Below, one piece after another: positions 1 through 8,004 of a stretch of DNA of 32,303 nucleotides (position 1 is its first letter; each line of letters opens with the position of its first letter). This DNA is from an uncultured Rikenellaceae bacterium. GTDB taxonomy: Bacteria > Bacteroidota > Bacteroidia > Bacteroidales > Rikenellaceae. A model generated the notes under the pieces. It had not been told where the DNA came from. It searched no databases and saw only the letters and a list, made by a program, of their open reading frames with translations. The translations under genes and the position numbers were made by a program. The stretch is from NCBI GenBank assembly GCA_910577285.1, contig CAJTLO010000004.1:52198-84500 (forward strand), written 5' to 3'.

Positions 1-245
1 ACGAAGTATCTAAGATGAAAGTCAAAGATACGGAAAGTCGAGTGCAAAACCGAATCGCATTCGAGTTTTGCCGAGACGAAGTATCTAAGATGAAAGTCAA
101 AGATACGGAAAGTCGAGTGCAAAACCGAATAACATGCGGGTTTTGCCCAGACGGAGTATCTAAGATGAAAGTCAAAGATACGGAAAGTCGAGTGCAAAAC
201 CGAATAACATGCGGGTTTTGCCCAGACGGAGTATTTAAGGTACAA
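1..245. repeat. 75-bp tandem repeats, three full units plus a partial fourth
   Basis: Units begin at 1, 76, 151 and 226. The fourth decays after about 20 bases. Each unit carries two inverted repeats: GTATCT paired with AGATAC about 14 bases later, and GCAAAACC paired with GGTTTTGC around an 11-base loop. The array would therefore fold as alternating hairpins. Because 75 is a multiple of three, the plus strand also stays open from 15 to 341 as a 25-residue repeat, but the frame runs into the CRISPR array and looks incidental. The region is much less GC-rich than the genes to the right. It touches the degenerate end of the CRISPR array and continues off the left edge of the window. Its function is unknown. 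Confidence 0.85.
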
Positions 246-272
246 AAAGATACGAAAACGGTTAAGATACCT

Positions 273-1101
273 GTTGTCGTATCCCCTTCCTTTCTACATC
301 GAACCGCAACTACGACACACGGGAGACAGCTTCGCCGATAGTTGTATCTGCAATCTTTTCCAGATCAAACCACAACTCTGCTATATTGAGCAGCACTTCC
401 GATATCGTTGTATCTTACCGCTTTTCCACATCGAACCACAACGGCAGAGGCATTCGGTTTATTTTTCGGCAAGTTGTATCGTACCGCCGTTCCACATCAA
501 GCCACAACTCAAAGTATTTCTCCTTGCCGGCTCCGATCGTTGTATCGTAACGTCTTTCCACATCGAACCACAACGCAACACTCAAGAAGCTGGTTATTAT
601 CAAGTTGTATCTCACCGTCTTTCCACATCAAACCACAACTACGGTACACGTTCTTCGTCCTCATCTTTCGTTGTATCTCACCGTCTTTCCACATCAAACC
701 ACAACTTACTATCATAATCCATCCAAAATACAAGCGTTGTATCTCACCGTCTTTCCACATCAAACCACAACTGGGTATCGCAGCGTTTGGTAATAGAATA
801 TGTTGTATCTCACCGTCTTTCCACATCAAACCACAACTCCGGCGCCGTATGTATTTCGGTCGTATGGGTTGTATCTCACCGTCTTTCCACATCAAACCAC
901 AACCCAAGATATCCGGATTCTCCAACAGCTCCCGTTGTATCTCACCGTCTTTCCACATCAAACCACAACCATGACGCGGGGTATATCATTCCGATCGCCG
1001 TTGTATCTCACCGTCTTTCCACATCAAACCACAACCAAAAAGCTCAGTCCGTTGCGCAAGCGGCGGTTGTATCTCACCGTCTTTCCACATCAAACCACAA
1101 C
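273..1101 (-). CRISPR. CRISPR array, 13 repeats and 12 spacers
   Basis: The repeat is 36 bases. On the plus strand it starts GTTGTATCTCACC and ends CATCAAACCACAAC. Repeats start at 273, 341, 407, 473, 539, 604, 670, 736, 802, 868, 934, 1000 and 1066. Spacers are 30 bases, with one of 29 (575-603). The last eight repeats (604 onward) are identical and the first five differ from them, the first (38 bases) most. This is the usual sign that the left end is the old trailer and the leader is on the right. That gives minus-strand transcription and a crRNA repeat starting GTTGTGGTTTGATG. Repeat length, 30-base spacers and little internal dyad symmetry fit type II-C. A type VI-B (Cas13b) array, with similar 36-base repeats ending in CAAC, is the alternative. 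No cas gene lies within the window, so the type is an inference. Confidence 0.97.
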
Positions 1102-1220
1102 CACAGGCGCCGGACACTTTGATTTTCAGTTGTTTATCATGCGGCAGACATGATAAAAAACGAATCGGCGCACACCGGGGAAGTCGGTTCGATGCAGTTT
1201 CCGCATCCGTTTCAAAGGTA
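1102..1220 (-). promoter_or_regulatory. CRISPR leader with minus-strand promoter box
   Basis: The segment right of the last repeat holds a perfect Bacteroidetes -7 box on the minus strand (TACCTTTG, plus-strand 1213-1220). It would start a transcript running into the array about 105 bases later. I do not see a good -33 TTTG in front of it. Between box and array lies a 9-bp perfect inverted repeat (TTTATCATG at 1133-1141, CATGATAAA at 1149-1157). It has no U-tract in either direction, so it is more likely a leader element than a terminator. Confidence 0.5.
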
Positions 1221-1549
1221 ATAAATTTACCGACACGATACGCCTTCCCGGCCCGGAAAGCCCGACGGGCGGCCGCCCCACCCCTCCGACAAGGCGCAAG
1301 CCGCGTCCCGTTCCACCCCGTGCCGACGGACATTTCCCCTGCCGGCACGCAACCGGCGCCTATACGGATTGCATTTTTTCACTATCTTTACCCCTAACTT
1401 TTCCGCACACAACACCATGAAATGCGCCGCAGACCGTTTCGGCTGCCCGGGGTCCCCCGGCCACCGGCCGAGGCGATCGCACGACCGGTCGATCATACGG
1501 TCGGAAAGGCCTTGTCGGCGGACGACCGATTTATAGTTAAACACTACGC
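1221..1549. other. Intergenic region before the polysaccharide cluster
   Basis: I see no convincing gene here. The open frames present have no recognisable family features. A weak plus-strand promoter candidate is TTG at 1512-1514, 17 bases, then TATAGTTA at 1532-1539. It would start transcription just before the epimerase remnant and could also drive the polysaccharide cluster. It matches the consensus poorly. Confidence 0.35.
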
Positions 1550-1870
1550 ATGAAAATACCAGCGACCGGTGCTGCCGGTTTCATCGACACTCATAACACA
1601 GAGCTACAGACGCTTGCCCACGCTCCCGGGCCCAACGGCATACCGGCACGATACCCCACAAACCGAAGAGGTTGCAACCACCGCGTGCGCCCGACGACCC
1701 TCCTCCCCGCCCTCGAAGAGGCCCCGGGAAAAGAGACCCTCCTCACCATGCTTCCCGTGCTGCCGGGCGACGCCTACCGACTCGATGCGGCTCCCGGCGA
1801 ACCGGCGTCCGCCTTCGGCGTCCTACCCACGCCCATGCCGTTCGAAGACATCCGCCTGGCGGCGGTCTGA
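1550..1870 (+). pseudogene. Remnant of an NAD-dependent sugar epimerase (UDP-glucuronate 4-epimerase type)
   Basis: The 106-codon frame begins MKIPATGAAGFI, which reads like the Rossmann N-terminus of UDP-glucuronate epimerases (MKxLVTGAAGFIG). It then jumps to a stretch resembling the C-terminus of the same family. LEEAPGKETLLTMLPVLPGD at residues 56-75 matches the usual LEExLGKxAxxxMLPxQPGDV, and it is followed by a counterpart of the final xTPLxEGIxxF segment. The roughly 230 residues between, including the catalytic Tyr-Lys pair, are missing, and the end is cut before the usual FxxWY. I infer an internal deletion and decay of a gene that once led the polysaccharide cluster. Similarity was judged by eye; an alignment would settle it. 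Confidence 0.6.
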
Positions 1871-1902
1871 TACCCGCCCGACAAAAATCCCTGCGACAGC
1901 CC

Positions 1903-3447
1903 ATGAGTGCCGAATCCAACAAACGCCTTGCGAAAAACACCCTCTTCATGTACATGAGGATGCTGATCACCATGATCGTTTCCCTCTATACGTCGAGAGT
2001 CGTGCTCAACACGCTGGGTGCGGACAACTTCGGGATATACAACCTGGTGGGCGGCATCGTAACGTTTTTCGCATCCCTCAACACGGCGATGACCAACGCC
2101 ACCCAACGGTTCCTCAACTACGAACTGGGGCTGGGCAATACGGAGCAAATGAAAAAGACGTTCAGCACGAGCATGACGGCCCACATAAGCCTGGCTCTGC
2201 TGCTCCTGCTGCTGGCCGAGTCCGTGGGGCTGTGGTTCGTCAACACGCAGCTGCGCATCCCCGCCGACCGCATTGCGGCGGCCAACTGGGTCTACCAGTT
2301 CTCCATCCTGACCTTCATGGTCAATATCATCCGGGTACCTTACAACGCCTCCATCATCGCCTACGAACGGATGTCGTTCTACGCCTACCTCAGCATCGTC
2401 GAAGTGACGCTCAAACTGGCTGCGGTCTACCTGCTCGTAATCTCGAAGTGGGACAAGCTGATCTACTACTCGGCCCTGATGTTCGCGGTACCGCTGCTAT
2501 GCAATATCATCTACCGCGGCTACTGCCGCCGCAAATTCGACACATGCGTCTACACGTCCTGCTGGGACAAAAAGCTATATTTCCGAATGATCGGCTTCTC
2601 CGGTTGGTCGATGGTGGGCGGAGCCACCACCATCGGCACCCAACAGGGGGGAAACATCCTCATCAACATCTTCAGCGGTCTGACCGCCAACGCGGCATTC
2701 GGCATATCGAACCAGGTCAGCAGTGCGATCTACGGTTTCGTCAGCAACTTCCAGCTTGCCTTCAACCCGCAGATCATGAAGCTGTACGCACAGAAAGCGA
2801 CCGATACGCTCAACAAACTCGTTCTGCGCACCTCGCTCTTTTCGTTCTACCTGCTGCTCATCATCGCCGTTCCGCTCATCCTCAACATGGATACGGTCCT
2901 GCAACTGTGGTTGAAGAACGTGCCCGAATACACCGCCGCATTCTGCACGCTGATGATCCTCTTCAACCTGATCGACGCGATTCAGGCACCGCTATGGATA
3001 GCCATCTACGCCACCGGCAACATCAAATGGCACGCCTTGGGCGTGGGCATCCTCACCCTTCTCACCCTCCCCATCGCATGGGTGCTGCTGAAGGCGGGCA
3101 TGTCCCCCACCGTATTCTTCGTCATCCGCTGCGCGGTCAACCTCATCATCGCCGTCTTCCGCACCGTCTACATCAAACACGCCATGGGATTCCCCTCCGG
3201 ACAATACCTCCGGGAGGTGGTGCTGCGGGCCGGGGTCGTACTGTGCTGTGCCGGCGGCATGGCATACCTGCTGAAAACATACCTGCCCGCTTCGCTCTCT
3301 TCGTTCCTGTTCGAAACCGCCCTCTCCTGCGCTCTGACGATCCTCATCATCTACGCCATCGGCACCTCCAAGGCGGACAAGCGATACCTTCACGAAATGA
3401 TACGCTCCCGATTCCATCCGCCGCGCAAAACGCCCGACACCCCTTAG
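1903..3447 (+). CDS. Polysaccharide flippase (Wzx-like, MATE/MOP superfamily)
   Basis: This is a 514-residue, strongly hydrophobic protein with about 12-14 predicted membrane segments and no signal peptide. It resembles the lipopolysaccharide biosynthesis flippases that move undecaprenyl-linked repeat units across the inner membrane. The start at 1903 (MSAESNKRLAKNTLFMYMRM) was chosen because the short polar N-terminus followed at once by the first membrane helix is typical. The open frame extends upstream, but those residues are Pro/Arg-rich and look non-coding. It is the first intact gene of the cluster and is followed after 80 bases by a glycosyltransferase. Such proteins diverge quickly, so the substrate cannot be read from the sequence. 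Confidence 0.88.
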   Translation: MSAESNKRLAKNTLFMYMRMLITMIVSLYTSRVVLNTLGADNFGIYNLVGGIVTFFASLNTAMTNATQRFLNYELGLGNTEQMKKTFSTSMTAHISLALLLLLLAESVGLWFVNTQLRIPADRIAAANWVYQFSILTFMVNIIRVPYNASIIAYERMSFYAYLSIVEVTLKLAAVYLLVISKWDKLIYYSALMFAVPLLCNIIYRGYCRRKFDTCVYTSCWDKKLYFRMIGFSGWSMVGGATTIGTQQGGNILINIFSGLTANAAFGISNQVSSAIYGFVSNFQLAFNPQIMKLYAQKATDTLNKLVLRTSLFSFYLLLIIAVPLILNMDTVLQLWLKNVPEYTAAFCTLMILFNLIDAIQAPLWIAIYATGNIKWHALGVGILTLLTLPIAWVLLKAGMSPTVFFVIRCAVNLIIAVFRTVYIKHAMGFPSGQYLREVVLRAGVVLCCAGGMAYLLKTYLPASLSSFLFETALSCALTILIIYAIGTSKADKRYLHEMIRSRFHPPRKTPDTP

Positions 3448-3527
3448 CGGCAAGAGCAACACGGCTCTCCGCATACCGAAACGACATCCGGCCTCCATCC
3501 GGCCTTTCCCCACAAACGCCAATACGC

Positions 3528-4529
3528 ATGTATACACCCCGACTTTCCGTCATCATTCCCTGCTACGACAACGGCACGCTGCTGTCCGAAATGATCGACT
3601 GCATCCGGCGCCAAACCTACCGCGACTGGGAACTGATCGTCGTGGACGACGGTTCGAGGGACGGTACGCCCGGCGTCGTCGCCGCCTTCGCAGCGGAAGA
3701 CGACCGCATCCGCCTCATCCGCCGCGAACGGGAGCCGAAAGGAGCCACGACATGCCGCAACATCGGATTCGACCATGCCCGCGGAGAGTACCTCATATTC
3801 TTCGACGCCGACGACCTGATCGCCGACACCTGTTTCGAGCGGCGCGTGGCTTTCATGGATGCGAACCCCGATGCGGACTACGCCTCGTTTCCGGCCAAAT
3901 ACTTCACCGACTCCGCCCACCTGCCTGCCATCACCGACAAGGGCAAGAGCTGGGGCGTGGGCGACGATTCGATGGACGCGCTCACCTCGCTCCTGTACGG
4001 CGATTACCTCTTTGCCGTCTGGTGCAACATCTACCGCAGGGCTTCGCTGGCACCGTTCCGGTGGGACGAGCAGATCAAGATATACCAGGATCTCGACTAC
4101 CTGCTTACCGGCCTGCTGAGCGGAAAGCTGACGCACCGGTTCGGTTATCAGGACCGACTCGACTACTATTACCGCATCAACCAGTCCTCCGGCACCAACA
4201 TATGCGCTTCCTTCACCAAGAACGGCAAGCACGCCTCGACGCTCTACCTGTTCGGCAAGACCCTCGACGCATTGGCTCTACGCGAGGACTACCCCCGCCG
4301 CCGCGAAGAGTTCTTCCATTTCATCATACTGACTTTCAGAAGATACATCATAGAAGGCTCCGGCAACAGGCAGATCATGAAAGATTACCTGACTTTCTGC
4401 CGATCCCGTTATCCGGAAAAGGCCGGCAAACTGCGATTCATTAACAATATGTCCATATATTTGCCGAACAGTTGGGTCCGGCAAAAGGCCAGTGCACTGC
4501 TGTGCACGGTCCTGTTCGGTCACCGCTAA
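3528..4529 (+). CDS. Glycosyltransferase family 2
   Basis: This 333-residue protein opens with the GT-A fold signature LSVIIPCYDN. It continues with VVDDGSRDGT at 38-47, the nucleotide-sugar binding part, and FFDADD at 91-96, the metal-binding DxD motif. It should be a cytoplasmic or membrane-associated enzyme adding one sugar to the lipid-linked repeat unit. The ATG at 3528 puts the first beta strand six residues in, as expected. Donor and acceptor cannot be assigned. It sits between the flippase and a hexapeptide acetyltransferase on the same strand. Confidence 0.9.
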   Translation: MYTPRLSVIIPCYDNGTLLSEMIDCIRRQTYRDWELIVVDDGSRDGTPGVVAAFAAEDDRIRLIRREREPKGATTCRNIGFDHARGEYLIFFDADDLIADTCFERRVAFMDANPDADYASFPAKYFTDSAHLPAITDKGKSWGVGDDSMDALTSLLYGDYLFAVWCNIYRRASLAPFRWDEQIKIYQDLDYLLTGLLSGKLTHRFGYQDRLDYYYRINQSSGTNICASFTKNGKHASTLYLFGKTLDALALREDYPRRREEFFHFIILTFRRYIIEGSGNRQIMKDYLTFCRSRYPEKAGKLRFINNMSIYLPNSWVRQKASALLCTVLFGHR

Positions 4530-4560
4530 TCCTCCGCCATCGATAAAAACTTCGGTTGTC

Positions 4561-5187
4561 ATGCTCGATCACATCAAAAAACTCCTTCGCCGCGCAGGCA
4601 GGCTGTTTCCCTACCGGGAAAAGGGCAAGCTGCGTTCCATCGGGTCGTACCTGTTCACCGGGAGGGTCCTCAAAAGAATGCGATCGGCTGATAAACATAT
4701 GGTCATTACCCCACCCATGCGGCTATCGGGAGGTAAATACATCACCATCGGAGAGGGGTGCGTTTTCGGCTGTCACGGGGTACTGACAGCCTGTGACCGG
4801 TTCATGGACGACACGTTCACGCCCTCCATCGAGATCGGCGACCGCGTCAACATCGGCGATTATTTCCACATCACCGCGATCAACCGCATCCGCATCGGCA
4901 ACGGTGTGCTCACCGGACGATGGGTGACCATCTCCGACAACGCCCACGGGACGACCGACCCCGACACCCTGAGCCGGGTGCCGATGGAACGAAGGCTCTT
5001 CTCCAAAGGTCCCGTCATCATCGGCGACAACGTATGGATAGGCGACAAGGCCACCGTACTCGCCGGGGTGACCGTCGGCGAAGGAGCGGTGATCGGGGCC
5101 AATGCGGTGGTCACCAAAGACGTGCCCCCTTACAGCATCGTCGGCGGCAACCCCGCACGAATCCTTAAAACCAACCGGCAACCATGA
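4561..5187 (+). CDS. Left-handed beta-helix (hexapeptide) O-acetyltransferase
   Basis: This 208-residue protein has a short helical N-terminus and then hexapeptide repeats from about residue 58 (ITIGEGCVFG) to 195. It ends with the typical IGANAVVTKDVPPYSIVGGNPA block of the WbbJ/LacA/maltose acetyltransferase group. His129 in SDNAHG is the probable catalytic base. Such enzymes use acetyl-CoA and act in the cytoplasm on sugars or lipid-linked intermediates. The ATG at 4561 is preferred over an upstream in-frame ATG at 4492 that would overlap the preceding gene. The stop overlaps the next start (ATGA), which indicates translational coupling with the polymerase gene. Confidence 0.9.
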   Translation: MLDHIKKLLRRAGRLFPYREKGKLRSIGSYLFTGRVLKRMRSADKHMVITPPMRLSGGKYITIGEGCVFGCHGVLTACDRFMDDTFTPSIEIGDRVNIGDYFHITAINRIRIGNGVLTGRWVTISDNAHGTTDPDTLSRVPMERRLFSKGPVIIGDNVWIGDKATVLAGVTVGEGAVIGANAVVTKDVPPYSIVGGNPARILKTNRQP

Positions 5188-6389
5188 GTTTAGTAATAGG
5201 CAATGCCCTGCTCTACCTGATCGCCCTCCTGGTCTACTGGCGGAAACAGCGCCGGATAGACTACGGTTTCGTAACGATCGCCCTCTACCTCGTCGTGGCG
5301 GTCTGCTGCGCATTCGAATACTCCACCGAGCCCTATCGGTGGCAGCTCACCTGGTGGCCGTTCATCTATCTGTTCATCGCCAACCTCATCCTGTTCCTTC
5401 CGCTGTTCCCCGACAGCTCCAGGGTGGCGACGAAGGTATACTACAACCGGTCGATCAACCTGCAGGGGTTGCAGATATTCTGCGGCATCTACATCGTCTT
5501 CGCCCTCATCACCACCGTATGTTATCTCCCGCTGGCGTGGGACAACCTACAGTCCGGCGCCTGGACCATGATTCGGGACAACACCTACGAGGAGGAGTTC
5601 CAACTCTTCAAAAACCCCCTGCTGAACATCCTCGCCAACCTCTCCACCCACTTCACCATTGCGGTCATCGCCATCTATTTCTACCTGCTCACACAACCCC
5701 GCGTCAACAAAGGCTTCAAAACGCTCCTGCTGACGGCTACGGTCGTGCCGATGATCCTCACCTCCATCGTAATAGCGGCACGCGGCCACATCTTCACGCT
5801 GCTGTTCAACCTCCTGATAGGCTTCCTTTGTTTCAGGCAATACATTCCCAAACGGACGAAACGCACCCTCACGATCTGGGCGATCGTCTTCGGAAGCATC
5901 CTGATACTCTACACCCTGGCCGTGACCATCGCCCGCTTCGGACAGGAGAGCAACTCCTCCCTGCTCTACTATTTCGGACACTCCATGCTTACGTTCGACT
6001 ACGGCCTCACCGACACCATCGACACCTACGGCAAGGGCGCCTACACGTTCCGGCGCTTCGTCGGCTACGTTTCCCAGGACATGGACTGGCTGCTCGGCAC
6101 CCACTTCGGCACCTCCTTCTTCACGTTCGTCGGCTCCCTGTACATCGACTTCGGACCGATGGGGACCATGGTCGCGGTCACGATCCTCGCCCTTACCATG
6201 CTCTCCCTCATACGCAAACGGAAGCTCGACCTGGCCGACATCTACCTCTACCTCTTCTACGTCTCCACCGTCCTGAACGGAGCGCTGGTGATCGCTCCCG
6301 ACCTGGGATGGAGGTGCCTCCTCATGTTCTGCATCTACGTCATGCTCAAGATACTGGGCAAGAAACAGATCAATACGCCCACGCGATAA
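5184..6389 (+). CDS. O-antigen/capsule repeat-unit polymerase (Wzy-like)
   Basis: This is a 401-residue integral membrane protein with about ten to twelve hydrophobic segments. The larger polar loops are around residues 115-135 and 255-300, and a short cationic tail closes the protein. Length, topology and position beside a flippase and several glycosyltransferases fit the oligosaccharide repeat-unit polymerase family, which joins flipped repeat units in the periplasm. Wzy proteins have little sequence conservation, so the call rests on topology and neighbourhood. The start overlaps the previous stop by four bases, and the next gene begins four bases after its stop. Confidence 0.8.
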   Translation: MSLVIGNALLYLIALLVYWRKQRRIDYGFVTIALYLVVAVCCAFEYSTEPYRWQLTWWPFIYLFIANLILFLPLFPDSSRVATKVYYNRSINLQGLQIFCGIYIVFALITTVCYLPLAWDNLQSGAWTMIRDNTYEEEFQLFKNPLLNILANLSTHFTIAVIAIYFYLLTQPRVNKGFKTLLLTATVVPMILTSIVIAARGHIFTLLFNLLIGFLCFRQYIPKRTKRTLTIWAIVFGSILILYTLAVTIARFGQESNSSLLYYFGHSMLTFDYGLTDTIDTYGKGAYTFRRFVGYVSQDMDWLLGTHFGTSFFTFVGSLYIDFGPMGTMVAVTILALTMLSLIRKRKLDLADIYLYLFYVSTVLNGALVIAPDLGWRCLLMFCIYVMLKILGKKQINTPTR

Positions 6390-6393
6390 GACC

Positions 6394-7281
6394 ATGGAAC
6401 GGCACCCCCTACGACACGACACATGCGGCATCATCGTCCTGTACCGACCGGACGTGTCGTTGCTATTGAAAAACATCGCAGGCATCTCCCGCCAGGTCGA
6501 CCGGCTCTACCTGGTGGACAACACGGAGGATGCCCGCCCTTACGCACCGGCCCTGCAATCCATGGAGGGGGTTTCCTACCTCGCCCTGCAACGCAATACG
6601 GGCATCGCCCACGCCCTGAACGAAGGGTGCCGGGCCGCCCGCGCGGCAGGCTTCAGGTGGGCCGTCACCCTGGATCAGGACTCCGTAGTGCCGGAGGAGT
6701 ATATCGACGCATGCGCCCGGTTCCTCGATGCCGGGGATCGGCGGAAGACCGGCATCGTCGGCATATCCTGGACCGCGCGGGACTACGCCGAAACACGCCC
6801 CGCCGAACAGGTCTTCCGGGTGATCACTTCGGGCAGCCTGACCAGTCTGGCCGCCTGGGAGGCGGTGGGCGGCTTCCGGGAGGAACTGTTCATCGACTGC
6901 GTGGACACGGAGTTCTGCCTGAACCTGCTGCGCAACGACTACGAGGTGTGGCAACTGCCCTACCTCCGGCTCGAACACCGCTTAGGCAACGACACCTCCG
7001 AGATCCGCATCGCCGGCCGCCACCTGTGCTATGCCACGCACCACCACGCGACCCGATGCTACTACATAGCCCGGAACAACCTCCTGGTGGGCAGACAATA
7101 CCGCGACCTTTTCCCCCGCCACGCCAAACTGCTGCGGAAAGAGGTGCGGAACCTGGCTGTCAGAATCTTGCTTTTCGAAAAAGGAAAACGGACCAAGCTC
7201 GCAGCGGTATGGCAAGGCATTCGCGACTACCGCCGCCGCATCGCCGGTCCGATAAACGATAAAACACCGCTCCTATCATGA
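6394..7281 (+). CDS. Glycosyltransferase family 2, rhamnosyltransferase-like
   Basis: This 295-residue GT-A protein shows CGIIVLYRPD at 11-20, LVDNT at 40-44, RNTGIAHALNEG at 67-78 and the DxD motif inside TLDQDS (Asp94, Asp96). The combination of VDNT, RNxGIAxALNxG and LDQDS is characteristic of the RfbF-like rhamnosyltransferase subgroup. Subgroup membership does not prove that rhamnose is the sugar moved. No dTDP-rhamnose genes lie in the window, and in Bacteroidales those are often elsewhere. The stop overlaps the next ATG by four bases. Confidence 0.88.
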   Translation: MERHPLRHDTCGIIVLYRPDVSLLLKNIAGISRQVDRLYLVDNTEDARPYAPALQSMEGVSYLALQRNTGIAHALNEGCRAARAAGFRWAVTLDQDSVVPEEYIDACARFLDAGDRRKTGIVGISWTARDYAETRPAEQVFRVITSGSLTSLAAWEAVGGFREELFIDCVDTEFCLNLLRNDYEVWQLPYLRLEHRLGNDTSEIRIAGRHLCYATHHHATRCYYIARNNLLVGRQYRDLFPRHAKLLRKEVRNLAVRILLFEKGKRTKLAAVWQGIRDYRRRIAGPINDKTPLLS

Positions 7282-8003
7282 TATCGGTGTGCATGGCCAC
7301 CTACAACGGTGAGAGATACATCGAGCGGCAGTTGGACTCCATTCTGGTCCAACTGGGCGACGACGACGAAGTGATCGTTTCGGACGACGGCTCCACGGAC
7401 CGTACGCCGGAGCTGCTGGCCCGCTACGGCGCCGACAGACGCATCCGGATCATCCACGGAGGGTTCCACTCCCCCATCTACAACTTCGAACACGCCATCC
7501 GACAGGCGAAGGGCGACTACATCTTCATGGCCGATCAGGACGACGTCTGGCTCCCGGGGCGCGTGTCCGAAGCGTTGGGGATGCACCGGCAGGGAATCGA
7601 CCTGGTGATCTGCAAGGCCGAGAACATCGACGGGGAGGGCAAAGTCTTCCGGGCTGCGGTGTTCGACGACCCCAATCCCGTCCGCCACTCGCTGCTCTGG
7701 AACCTGTACAAAAACCCCTACCTGGGGTGCTGCATGTCCTTCGACCGTAAACTGACGGACGCCATCGTACCGTTCCCCGCCGGCATCGCCATGCACGACA
7801 TCTGGATAGGGCTCGTCGCCCAGCGTCTGTTCACCTGCGACTACTACGCCGAACGACCGCTGGTACAGTATCGGCGGCACGGCATCAACTTCACGGAGAA
7901 ACACAAATACCGCTTCTGGGGTAAGATCCGGTACCGACTGAAAATGCTTTCCGAAGTTCTTCGTCGGACACAGCAGTACAAACGAACCGACAAACGAAAC
8001 TGA
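7278..8003 (+). CDS. Glycosyltransferase family 2 (short)
   Basis: The 241-residue protein starts ISVCMATYNGERYI, followed by VSDDGSTDRT at 34-43 and MADQDDVW at 84-91. These are the standard nucleotide-binding and DxD motifs of small GT2 enzymes in O-antigen clusters. There is no membrane segment, so it is probably peripheral at the inner membrane. It overlaps the previous gene by ATGA, and the next gene begins two bases after its stop. The sugar specificity cannot be assigned. Confidence 0.88.
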   Translation: MISVCMATYNGERYIERQLDSILVQLGDDDEVIVSDDGSTDRTPELLARYGADRRIRIIHGGFHSPIYNFEHAIRQAKGDYIFMADQDDVWLPGRVSEALGMHRQGIDLVICKAENIDGEGKVFRAAVFDDPNPVRHSLLWNLYKNPYLGCCMSFDRKLTDAIVPFPAGIAMHDIWIGLVAQRLFTCDYYAERPLVQYRRHGINFTEKHKYRFWGKIRYRLKMLSEVLRRTQQYKRTDKRN

Positions 8004-8004
8004 T

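Noticed and set aside
273..310. First, most divergent CRISPR repeat as a tracrRNA anti-repeat
   Set aside because: It is followed by a normal 30-base spacer and repeat and by no stem-loops with a U-tract. Ordinary decay at the trailer end explains it better.
15..341. A protein of 25-residue repeats
   Set aside because: The frame runs into the first CRISPR repeat and spacer, has no signal or family motif, and openness follows from a 75-base period. Structured DNA or RNA is more likely.
1133..1157. Inverted repeat as an intrinsic terminator
   Set aside because: Neither strand has a T-tract after the stem on its 3' side. It is kept as a leader element only.
415..1348. Open frames through the CRISPR array on both strands
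   Set aside because: They are produced by the 66-base repeat-plus-spacer period, a multiple of three, and encode only the repeat itself.
1672..1902. Longer N-terminus for the flippase
   Set aside because: The extra residues are Pro/Arg-rich, overlap the epimerase remnant and have no place in the family, which starts just before the first membrane helix.
5547..6485. Long minus-strand open frame opposite the polymerase
   Set aside because: It is Glu/Asp/Val-rich shadow coding of a GC-rich gene with no motifs. Many similar antisense frames in the window were dropped for the same reason.
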